The position numbers were made by a program, and so were the translations under genes. Positions 1 through 6,494 of a DNA stretch of 7,570 bases are shown here, piece by piece. Source of the stretch: Gammaproteobacteria bacterium. GTDB taxonomy: Bacteria > Pseudomonadota > Gammaproteobacteria > Xanthomonadales > Wenzhouxiangellaceae. The stretch covers positions 1-7,570 of the forward strand of contig PWWM01000108.1 in assembly GCA_003561495.1 (NCBI GenBank), written 5' to 3'. Positions within the stretch are counted from its first letter, which is position 1, and each line of letters starts with the position of its first letter. Below the pieces are notes generated by a model, which saw only the letters and a program-made list of their open reading frames with translations, was not told the DNA's origin and made no database searches.

Positions 1-63
1 CATCAGACCGATCATGCAAATCGCAACCAGGACCCAGGGCAGGACCGGAGCTGACCGGCCCAT
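1..63 (-). CDS. Start of an unidentified membrane or exported protein (partial)
   Basis: Only the first 21 codons are in the window, so the product cannot be identified. Reading leftward from ATG at 63-61 the peptide begins MGRSAPVLPW and continues as a hydrophobic run (VLVAICMIGLM). This resembles a signal peptide or a first membrane helix. A GGTGA ribosome-binding-like sequence at 73-69 sits 5 nt before this ATG. Two in-frame GTG codons lie further upstream, at 72-70 and at 90-88. The latter overlaps the gspB stop codon as GTGA, a common translational-coupling arrangement, and would give a 9-residue longer start. The gene follows gspB on the same strand and probably belongs to the same transcript. 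An accidental short open frame cannot be excluded. Confidence 0.5.
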   Translation of the reverse strand, partial: MGRSAPVLPWVLVAICMIGLM

Positions 64-86
64 GGCGGTCACCGGCAGAACCGGTC

Positions 87-1127
87 TCACGGCTCCAGCA
101 GAAAGCGGTAGTTTCGGTAGTCGATGACCGCGCCTTCCGGCCGGATTTCAGCCAGCCTCACCCCGCTGGTGATGGTGTCACCGGCGGTAAAGCGCTGCCC
201 GTTGACCAGCACGAAACGGCGCTGTTCTTCCCGTGAATAGACATGGATACTCAGCTTGAGCTCCGGCAAGTCGCGGCGAATCGACAGCGGCAATTCCCAG
301 ACCCGGACATATTCCGGCCCACCGGGCCTCCAGGGTTCAGCGGGTGATTGCGGCGTTACAGTCCGGGCGACTTCCGTGGGCTCATCCGCTTGCGTCAGCT
401 CATCATCCGGTGTCGCCACGGTCGTTTCAGGCTCGGGTTCAGTTGGCCTCGCGGCAACTTCGGATTCAGGCTCCTGGCGACGCTGACGTGCCTCAATTTC
501 ACGCAGACGCCGTTCGATTTCCTCACTACGCGCCAACTCCTCGGCCGCGGCCGGCTGACGACGGGTCGGTGCGGGGGCCGTCACCCGGGTTTCCGGCGCT
601 CGCCGGACCCGGCGAGTATCCGTTTCGGAATCCTGTTGACGCTGCGCAAGCGCCTCGTCACGCTCGTCCTCGGCCACCCGGCGCGCCAACTCTGCCTCGA
701 TTTCTTCAGGATCAGAAACAACCCGCTCACGCTGGCGACCATCGGGGCCGGGGCGATCCGTCGGCTCGCGCTCGGAACGCGCGACACGATCGGAACGATC
801 AGTCCGCTCGGGAGCTTCGCCGTGTTCGGCTTCTTCCTCATCCATGGCCAACGGCAAGACAGGCTCGACAGGTTGCTCAGCTGTTGATTCTGGACCCGGC
901 TCACTCCCGGGGCCGACCAGGCGCTGTTCGATCAGATCACGATTGAGATAGGCCACGCCGGCCACCGCGACCACGGTCACAACTCCCACACCGGTCAGCA
1001 CGTAACGCGCAAGGCCACGACGCCTCCGCCCGGCAGTGTCGGCGTTGCGGGCATCATCCAGACCGGGCGGCTGCCCCATTCGGCGGCGCGCTTCGGACTT
1101 GCGTAATGCATCGAGTATGTAAGACAC
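87..1127 (-). CDS. gspB: General secretion pathway protein B (GspB/ExeB-like)
   Basis: This is a 346-residue bitopic inner-membrane protein of the GspB/ExeB family. In Aeromonas and Vibrio, ExeB/GspB forms a complex with the ATPase ExeA/GspA that helps place the type II secretion secretin through the peptidoglycan. The N-terminus MSYILDALRKSEARRR is the family signature. A single membrane helix lies at about 42-61. Residues 70-270 are a low-complexity Glu/Arg/Pro/Thr-rich linker, likely disordered or partly coiled (for example 139-165 and 193-222), crossing the periplasm. The C-terminal 276-346 matches the GspB periplasmic domain (LPLSIRRDLPELKLSIHVYS, then FVLVNGQ, then the IDYRNYRFLLEP end). 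The start codon is GTG, 4 nt after the gspA stop, with GGAG at 1140-1137 as a possible ribosome-binding site. The linker is divergent, so identity rests on the two ends and on the gspA neighbour. Confidence 0.9.
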   Translation of the reverse strand: MSYILDALRKSEARRRMGQPPGLDDARNADTAGRRRRGLARYVLTGVGVVTVVAVAGVAYLNRDLIEQRLVGPGSEPGPESTAEQPVEPVLPLAMDEEEAEHGEAPERTDRSDRVARSEREPTDRPGPDGRQRERVVSDPEEIEAELARRVAEDERDEALAQRQQDSETDTRRVRRAPETRVTAPAPTRRQPAAAEELARSEEIERRLREIEARQRRQEPESEVAARPTEPEPETTVATPDDELTQADEPTEVARTVTPQSPAEPWRPGGPEYVRVWELPLSIRRDLPELKLSIHVYSREEQRRFVLVNGQRFTAGDTITSGVRLAEIRPEGAVIDYRNYRFLLEP

Positions 1128-1131
1128 CTGA

Positions 1132-2676
1132 TCAGGCTCCGTCCTGGTTCATGGACAATGACGGTCCGGACATGTGCGGCACCTTGAGAAACAACCGGGT
1201 GGCGGGTCCAATCATGCCGTCATCGCTCAAGCCGTGGTGTCGCTGGAATTCCATGACCCATTGCTGGAATTCTCCATCATAGCGATCATCGGTCTGTCCG
1301 GTCCAGACCGGCTCGGATACCACCTCGGCCAACTCCTTCATTCGGCGAACATTCTCACCCTGGTCACCATACCGCAAAATGATTCCGTCATCAGGCCAGG
1401 CAACATAGAAATGGCCCAGCCAACGGCGATCGATCTGGCGCAGCGGCACCCGGTAGTCCTGGCCCCTGTGGCGCAGCAACAACTGATCTTCCTCCATGCC
1501 CACCAGCAGCACATGCGCCTGCTCCGGATCATTCAATCGCAGCACCACCGGCAGACCGATCTGCTCGATGTAGGCCCAGTTACCTCGCTTGGCCAGGCAG
1601 GCCAGATTATCGCGAGCCTGACCTTCACAGGCGGCCTGGACCTGTTCGCGAGACAGTCGGGACCACAGGCTGGCCATCTCGGCCCATGCGGTGTCGGGCC
1701 CGGTATCGGCCAGCATGCTGACCCAGGCCGGACGCGAAAGTTCTTCTTCAGCTTCACCGGCATTGAGCATCATCCAGCCCAGCGATCCGCCACCCGCAAG
1801 AACTGCAAATACGACCATGGCCGCCAAGGCGCCACGCAACCAGCCCGTCCCTTCCTGCCACTCCTCACCGGCCACTTCGCGCGCGGCCTCGCGAACCACG
1901 CGCGCATTGATCCGTTCCATTTCATGGGCATATCCGGCCATCAGGGCCCGGTCAGCAATGATATTGATCAGGCGCGGCACGCCATCGGAAGCCTCGTAAA
2001 GCGCCTTGAGTGCATCACGCGTAAACGGACAGCGAGATGCTCCGGCAACCGCCAGGCGGTGGCGAACATATTGCTCGGTCTCGGCCCGGCTGAGCGGGTC
2101 GAGATGATAACGGGCGGTAATGCGCTGGGCGAGCTGACGAAGCTCGTTGCGAGCCAGCAATGCCCGCAATTCCGGCTGACCCAGCAGGATGATCTGCAAG
2201 AGCTTGTCGGTGGCCGTCTCGAGGTTGGTCAACAAGCGCACCTGCTCAAGCGCCTCGCGACTCATGTTCTGCGCCTCGTCGATCATCAGCACCACTCGCT
2301 CACCCTCGGCGTGGCGCTCCAGCAAATAGCGATTGAGACGATCCTGAAGTTTCTGCAGGCTGTCGCCGGCATCGGCGGTGTCGATTTCCAGTTCCGCGCA
2401 AATGGCGTGCAGCAACTCCGGGGGACTGAGCATGGGGTTGAGAATCAGCGCCACCCGGGTATTGTCCGGCACCTGCTCCAGAACCAGCCTGCACAATGTG
2501 GTTTTGCCGGTCCCGACCTCCCCTGTCAACTGCACAAAACCGCCACTGCCGCCACTACCGACGCCATACAAAAGGTGAGCGAGCGCATCCTGGTGGCGCT
2601 GACTCAAATAGACGAAACGCGGGTTCGGCGTGATTGCGAACGGGCGCTCCGACAATCCGTAATATGACTCGTACAT
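1132..2676 (-). CDS. gspA: GspA/ExeA-like AAA ATPase with periplasmic peptidoglycan-binding domain
   Basis: This 514-residue inner-membrane ATPase is of the ExeA/GspA type. The family is known to bind peptidoglycan and act with GspB in secretin assembly. The start MYESYYGLSERPFAITPNP is typical of the family. The cytoplasmic AAA domain has Walker A GEVGTGKT (52-59), Walker B VVLMIDEAQ (128-136), a sensor-1-like ILLGQPEL (163-170) and a sensor-2-like GVPRLINII (232-240). One membrane helix lies at about 282-304. The periplasmic half contains a C39-peptidase-like segment (about 335-430, probably not catalytic) and a PG_binding_1-type domain (about 437-497) ending FQRHHGLSDDGMIGPATRLF. The ATG is 3 nt after the putA stop, and only a weak AGAGTAGG purine stretch across the putA stop could serve as ribosome-binding site, so translation may be coupled to putA. 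ATP-binding motifs look intact. The rest of a type II secretion operon is not in view. Confidence 0.93.
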   Translation of the reverse strand: MYESYYGLSERPFAITPNPRFVYLSQRHQDALAHLLYGVGSGGSGGFVQLTGEVGTGKTTLCRLVLEQVPDNTRVALILNPMLSPPELLHAICAELEIDTADAGDSLQKLQDRLNRYLLERHAEGERVVLMIDEAQNMSREALEQVRLLTNLETATDKLLQIILLGQPELRALLARNELRQLAQRITARYHLDPLSRAETEQYVRHRLAVAGASRCPFTRDALKALYEASDGVPRLINIIADRALMAGYAHEMERINARVVREAAREVAGEEWQEGTGWLRGALAAMVVFAVLAGGGSLGWMMLNAGEAEEELSRPAWVSMLADTGPDTAWAEMASLWSRLSREQVQAACEGQARDNLACLAKRGNWAYIEQIGLPVVLRLNDPEQAHVLLVGMEEDQLLLRHRGQDYRVPLRQIDRRWLGHFYVAWPDDGIILRYGDQGENVRRMKELAEVVSEPVWTGQTDDRYDGEFQQWVMEFQRHHGLSDDGMIGPATRLFLKVPHMSGPSLSMNQDGA

Positions 2677-2679
2677 CGC

Positions 2680-5600
2680 CTACTCTGACAACGCCAGCAA
2701 CGAAGCGTTGCCTCCAACTGCTGCCGTATTGACGGTCAGCGTACGCTCAGTGCAAAACCGAGGCAAGTAGTGTGGTCCGCCTGCCTTGGGGCCGGTGCCC
2801 GACAGACCCTCGCCACCAAATGGCTGGACCCCGACCACCGCACCGGTCATGTTGCGATTGATATAGGCATTGCCCACGGTGACCCGCGCGGCCACGTGGC
2901 TTTGAACCCGCTCGATACGGCTGTGGACCCCCAGCGTCAGCCCGTAACCGGTCGCGTTGATCTGCTCAATGATCCGATCCAGGTCGCGGCTTGCGTAGCG
3001 AACCACGTGAAGTACGGGTCCGAATACCTCGCCCTCGAGTTGCACGATCGAATCGATCTCGTAAGCTGCGGGCGCAAACCAGTGCCCAGCCGGCAGATGG
3101 TCGGGCACTTCGACCCGGGCAATCAGGCGCGCCTGCGAGTCCATGCGCGCAACATGCCGGGTGAGCATGTCAAGCTGGCCGGCATCAATGACCGGCCCCA
3201 CATCGGTGCGTAGCAGACCTGGATCACCGATCCGGATTTCGGCCATCGCCCCGGCAAGCATGGAAAGAACATGGTCGGCAATGTCTTTCTGGACAAACAG
3301 CACGCGCAGTGCCGAACAACGCTGACCCGCGCTCAGAAAAGCCGAGTGGATCACATCGCGCACCACCTGTTCCGGCAGCGCTGACGAATCCACGACCATG
3401 GCGTTCTGACCGCCAGTCTCGGCAATCAGCGTGGCCAGCGCCGATTCTCGGGCCGCCAGAGTGCGGTTGATGATCCGGGCCGTTTCAGTCGAGCCGGTAA
3501 AGGCTACCCCGGCAATGCGCTCATCACGCGTCAGCGCCGCACCAACCTCTCCCCTGCCGGGCAGACAGTAGAGCACATCCTCGGGGACGCCGGCCTGGTA
3601 CATCAGTTCCACGGCCCGGTGGGCAATCAACGGGGTCTGCTCGGCCGGTTTGGCGATCACGCTGTTGCCGGCCACCAGCGCTGCGACCACCTGGCCGGTG
3701 AAAATGGCCAGCGGAAAGTTCCATGGGCTGATGCAGGCCATCACCCCGCGCCCATGCAGGCTGATCTGGTTGTATTCGCCGGTCGGACCAGTGAGCACTT
3801 GCGGCTCGGCGATCGATTCACGCGCCCGGGCCGCGTAGTAGCGGCAGAAATCCGCGGCCTCGCGAACTTCGGCAATGCCGTCCTTGAGTGTCTTGCCCGC
3901 TTCGCGACTGCACAGTGCCATCAGCTCGGCGCGATTTTCCTCAAGCAAATCAGCGACGCGATCGGCCAGTTCGGCCCGTGCCCTTCCACCGCGCCGGTCC
4001 CATTCCCGCTGGGACGCCAGCGCCTTTGTGATCACTGCCTGGACACATTCCGGATCCGTCCATTCGACCTGACCGACCCGGTCCTGACCATTGGCGGGAG
4101 AGAATATGGCTTCGGGCTCGCCCTGACCCCGGGCCCCGTCGCCCAGCGGACTCGCCGACCAGGTACCCTGCCCGGTTCTTTCCATGTCCTTCTTGAGAGC
4201 GGCAATGGCCGGCAGCTCGGCGAAATTGATGCCGGCCGAATTCCTGCGGTCCTTGCCAAAGATGTCCACAGGTTGCGGGATGCGTGGATGCGGGATTTCT
4301 TCCAGCGCCCGGATCTGCTCGATCGGATCGGAGACCACATCTTCCGGCGGCAGCTTTTCATCGACGATGCGATTGACAAAGGAGGTGTTGGCGCCGTTTT
4401 CCAGCAGACGCCGGACCAGGTAGGGCAACAGGTCCTTGTGGTTGCCCACCGGGGCGTAGACCCGGCAGTTGGCGTTGTAATCGTCGTTGTCGAGTACTTC
4501 GGCGTAGAGTTCCTTGCCCATGCCATGCAGGCGCTGGTACTCGTATTCGGTATCACCGGCCATTCTGGAAATGGCCACGATGGTGTGGGCATTGTGGGTG
4601 GCGAACTGCGGGTAGAACTGCTCGGGCATGGAAAGCAGCTTGCGGGCGCAAGCCAGGTAGGACAGATCGGTACAGGCCTTGCGGGTGAAAACCGGGTAAC
4701 CAGACAGCCCCTCCATCTGGGCGAACTTGATCTCGGTGTCCCAGTACGCGCCCTTGACGAGTCGAATGGGAATGCGGTGTCCGCTGGATCGAGCCCGATC
4801 GGCCAACCATTCAATCGCCGCCCAGGCTCTCCTCTGGTAGGCCTGCAATGCCAGCCCGAAACCATCCCAGCCGGCCAGTGACGGTTCGCCAAGCACCCGT
4901 TCAAACACTTTCAGGGACAGAGTCAGGCGTTCAGCCTCTTCGGCATCCACGGTCAGGGCAATGCCCTGCTCCCGGGCCAGCCGAGCCAAATCGAGCAAAA
5001 TGGGCACAAGCTCATCCAGCACCCGGTATTCCTTGGCATGTTCATAGCGTGGATGCAGGGCCGAGAGCTTGACCGAGATACTCGGCACTGAAAATACATT
5101 GCCATCTTCAGTGCTGTTGCCGATGGCCACGATGGCGTCCCGGTAGGCCTGGGCGTAGCGATGCGCATCATCAGCCGTCAGTGCAGCTTCGCCGAGCATG
5201 TCGAAGGAGTAGCGAAAGCGGCGATTGTCTTTCTTGGCCGCGCGCTGCAAGGCAGTCTTGATGGTGCGACCCATGACATATTGATGGCCCATGATCCGCA
5301 TCGCCTGGCGTATGGCCAGTCGGACCACCGGCTCACCTGACTTGTTGGCGATTCGGGCCAGGGCAGCCCCAATATCACGCCGTGGCGCCTCACTGACCTT
5401 GACCAGGCGACCGGTCAGCATCAGTCCCCAGGTCGAGGCATTGACGAAGATCGAGCTGCTCTTGCCCAGGTGAGACTCCCAGTCGGCATCAGACAGCTTG
5501 TCCGAAATCAGCTTCTCGGCGGTGTCGTTATCTGGAATACGCAGCAAGGCTTCGGCCAGACACATCAGCACCACGCCTTCCTCGGAGGACAGATCGTATT

Positions 5601-5838
5601 CGCGCATGAAGGCCTCCATGGCCCCGGCGTCACGACTTCGTTCGCGAACCGCGCTGACGAGGGTGACCGCCCTGTCGCGGATCCCTGCACGCTCCGGGTC
5701 GCTTAATCCAACCTGTTCAAGGAGAAAATGCACCAATTCGGATTCATCACGATGCCATTGTTTTTCCAGACTCGAAGACAGGGCATCGACATTCAGATCG
5801 TTATCATTGACTACAAAATGCTGGTCGGTGGTCGTCAT
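2680..5838 (-). CDS. putA: Bifunctional proline dehydrogenase / L-glutamate-gamma-semialdehyde dehydrogenase PutA
   Basis: PutA oxidises proline to pyrroline-5-carboxylate with FAD, passing electrons to the membrane quinone pool, then oxidises glutamate semialdehyde to glutamate with NAD+. From the chosen ATG at 5838 it is 1052 residues. The N-terminal alpha-helical region covers about 30-215. The proline dehydrogenase barrel shows SVKLSAL (255-261), TVDAEEAERL (296-305), RLVKGAYWDTEIK (359-371), FATHNAHTI (412-420) and the substrate-binding segment RRLLENGANTSFVNR (476-490). The aldehyde dehydrogenase part shows SPWNFPLAIFTGQ (704-716), FTGSTETA (780-787), Glu807 in ETGGQN, the catalytic Cys841 in SAGQRCSALR, EVFGPVLH (937-944) and PFGGEGLSGTGPKAGGPHY (1006-1024). 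No ribbon-helix-helix DNA-binding domain precedes the enzyme, unlike E. coli PutA, so it should not repress itself. The open frame extends in frame to ATG at 5925 (29 more residues). I prefer 5838 because the extra segment is not family-like, but neither start has a clear Shine-Dalgarno sequence. All key residues checked are intact. Confidence 0.96.
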   Translation of the reverse strand: MTTTDQHFVVNDNDLNVDALSSSLEKQWHRDESELVHFLLEQVGLSDPERAGIRDRAVTLVSAVRERSRDAGAMEAFMREYDLSSEEGVVLMCLAEALLRIPDNDTAEKLISDKLSDADWESHLGKSSSIFVNASTWGLMLTGRLVKVSEAPRRDIGAALARIANKSGEPVVRLAIRQAMRIMGHQYVMGRTIKTALQRAAKKDNRRFRYSFDMLGEAALTADDAHRYAQAYRDAIVAIGNSTEDGNVFSVPSISVKLSALHPRYEHAKEYRVLDELVPILLDLARLAREQGIALTVDAEEAERLTLSLKVFERVLGEPSLAGWDGFGLALQAYQRRAWAAIEWLADRARSSGHRIPIRLVKGAYWDTEIKFAQMEGLSGYPVFTRKACTDLSYLACARKLLSMPEQFYPQFATHNAHTIVAISRMAGDTEYEYQRLHGMGKELYAEVLDNDDYNANCRVYAPVGNHKDLLPYLVRRLLENGANTSFVNRIVDEKLPPEDVVSDPIEQIRALEEIPHPRIPQPVDIFGKDRRNSAGINFAELPAIAALKKDMERTGQGTWSASPLGDGARGQGEPEAIFSPANGQDRVGQVEWTDPECVQAVITKALASQREWDRRGGRARAELADRVADLLEENRAELMALCSREAGKTLKDGIAEVREAADFCRYYAARARESIAEPQVLTGPTGEYNQISLHGRGVMACISPWNFPLAIFTGQVVAALVAGNSVIAKPAEQTPLIAHRAVELMYQAGVPEDVLYCLPGRGEVGAALTRDERIAGVAFTGSTETARIINRTLAARESALATLIAETGGQNAMVVDSSALPEQVVRDVIHSAFLSAGQRCSALRVLFVQKDIADHVLSMLAGAMAEIRIGDPGLLRTDVGPVIDAGQLDMLTRHVARMDSQARLIARVEVPDHLPAGHWFAPAAYEIDSIVQLEGEVFGPVLHVVRYASRDLDRIIEQINATGYGLTLGVHSRIERVQSHVAARVTVGNAYINRNMTGAVVGVQPFGGEGLSGTGPKAGGPHYLPRFCTERTLTVNTAAVGGNASLLALSE

Positions 5839-5905
5839 GCTGTTGATGGCCGTTGCAAGTATTCGGCGGACTGAGAAGCGAAAGTGTAACGCAGGCCAAA
5901 TTGCT

Positions 5906-5932
5906 GTACCGATATTTACAACCATCGGCTAC
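5906..5932. promoter_or_regulatory. Interrupted palindrome, candidate operator
   Basis: GTACCGAT at 5906-5913 is matched by ATCGGCTAC at 5924-5932. The 5-bp core arms CCGAT/ATCGG are exact with a 10-nt spacer, and the outer GTA/TAC extends the match with one bulged C. The right arm overlaps the candidate TACAAT -10 of the cox block and the alternative upstream putA ATG. A dimeric regulator bound here could affect one or both directions. Short arms like these can occur by chance, so this is tentative. Confidence 0.22.
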
Positions 5933-5935
5933 AAT
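5930..5935 (+). promoter_or_regulatory. Candidate -10 element for the DUF2244-coxB transcript
   Basis: TACAAT matches the sigma-70 -10 consensus TATAAT at five of six positions and would place a transcript start near 5942, about 17 nt before the DUF2244 ATG. No good -35 hexamer is found at 16-18 nt: the best upstream TTG motif (TTGCTG at 5901-5906) is 23 nt away. If this is a real promoter it is probably activator-dependent or weak. This is a visual match only. Confidence 0.3.
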
Positions 5936-5944
5936 ATGCGGCCT

Positions 5945-5949
5945 GAGGA
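5945..5949 (+). promoter_or_regulatory. Ribosome-binding site for the DUF2244 gene
   Basis: GAGGA ends 9 nt before the ATG at 5959, an acceptable Shine-Dalgarno spacing. It supports this ATG over the later in-frame ATG at about 6049, which would remove the conserved N-terminal residues. Confidence 0.6.
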
Positions 5950-5958
5950 ACGCCAGGT

Positions 5959-6492
5959 ATGGCCTGGCCGGAATCGCAAGTGATTGAGACTCGAGAAAAA
6001 AAGGACGGTTCGGGCGTTGTAGTGATCGATGTCAAGGCCAATTTGTCCATGAGTCTGGATCGACTGGCGACCGTGTTTCTGGGATTGAGCGCAGTGACCC
6101 TGCTGATTGCCCTCGGCCCCTTGATTCTGGGTCTATGGCCAATTTTGCTGGTCGCCGTCGTGCACCTGCTGATTGTTGGCTGGTGTTTGCGGCTGGCCTG
6201 GCGGGGCAACTGGGCACGCGAGCGTTTGACGGTCGGTTCCAAGGACTTATCGGTCGAACATTATGATTTGCGCAACCGTTCCCAGACCCACTGGCCGGTT
6301 GCCTGGGTGCGAATCGTGCAGAAATCCGGCTCGATGGGTGATATCAGGCTTTTTCTGCAATGCCAGGGAGATCGCCAGGAGATTGGCGCGTTCCTGCCGG
6401 TAACCGAGCGACTCGAACTGGCGCGCATCCTGAAACAGAGCCTTCGGCCACATTCGGCCTGGAGTGCCGGTAATCAAGAACAGGTGAGTTGA
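5959..6492 (+). CDS. DUF2244 domain membrane protein next to coxB
   Basis: This 177-residue protein resembles the DUF2244 family, whose biochemical role is not established and which is often encoded beside cytochrome oxidase genes. After a short polar N-terminus (1-30) there are two adjacent membrane helices, about 36-55 and 59-79, forming a hairpin. A soluble C-terminal domain (about 82-177) follows, rich in beta-strand-like segments. It includes LTVGSKDLSVEHYDLRNRSQ (90-109), HWPVAWVRIV (111-120) and the family-like EIGAFLPVTERLELARILKQ (141-160). The stop codon lies 2 nt before the coxB ATG, so the two genes are almost certainly co-transcribed. A role in oxidase assembly or membrane placement is a guess from location only. 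The family assignment is from overall architecture and the C-terminal motif, not from a search. Confidence 0.8.
   Translation: MAWPESQVIETREKKDGSGVVVIDVKANLSMSLDRLATVFLGLSAVTLLIALGPLILGLWPILLVAVVHLLIVGWCLRLAWRGNWARERLTVGSKDLSVEHYDLRNRSQTHWPVAWVRIVQKSGSMGDIRLFLQCQGDRQEIGAFLPVTERLELARILKQSLRPHSAWSAGNQEQVS
6482..6488 (+). promoter_or_regulatory. Ribosome-binding site for coxB
   Basis: AGGTGAG lies within the last codons of the DUF2244 gene and ends 6 nt before the coxB ATG at 6495. This supports that start and suggests coupled translation of the two genes. Confidence 0.6.
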
Positions 6493-6494
6493 GG

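Larger units (their letters stand above)
5839..5958. promoter_or_regulatory. Divergent intergenic region between putA and the DUF2244-cox block
   Basis: This 120-bp stretch separates the leftward putA block from the rightward cox block and must hold, or lie close to, the promoters for both. It is visibly more AT-rich than its flanks between about 5880 and 5935. I see no terminator-like hairpin with a T-run and no RNA gene. Rightward, TACAAT at 5930-5935 is the best -10 candidate. Leftward, TACACT at 5888-5883 is a weaker -10 candidate without a convincing -35 partner. The putA reading frame stays open through 5925, so part of this region could be coding if the upstream start is used. Confidence 0.55.

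Noticed and set aside
344..946. Overlapping plus-strand open frames of 179 and 200 codons opposite gspB
   Set aside because: Both arise opposite the repetitive Glu/Arg/Pro-rich linker. Their products are Arg/Pro-rich, compete with each other for the same DNA, and lack domain features.
1174..2667. A 497-codon open frame on the plus strand opposite gspA
   Set aside because: It mirrors a gene with clear Walker motifs and family architecture. Its translation shows no recognisable domain, and long antisense frames are expected in GC-rich coding DNA.
3619..4881. A 420-codon open frame on the plus strand opposite putA
   Set aside because: It lies wholly inside putA, which is intact with all catalytic motifs. 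The antisense product is low in recognisable motifs and has no convincing ribosome-binding site.
4032..4904. A 290-codon minus-strand frame overlapping putA in another phase, considered as a sign of frameshift
   Set aside because: The putA frame is continuous from the N-terminal domain through both catalytic domains, so no frameshift is needed. This frame's product is Ser/Arg/Pro-rich, as expected from an out-of-phase reading.
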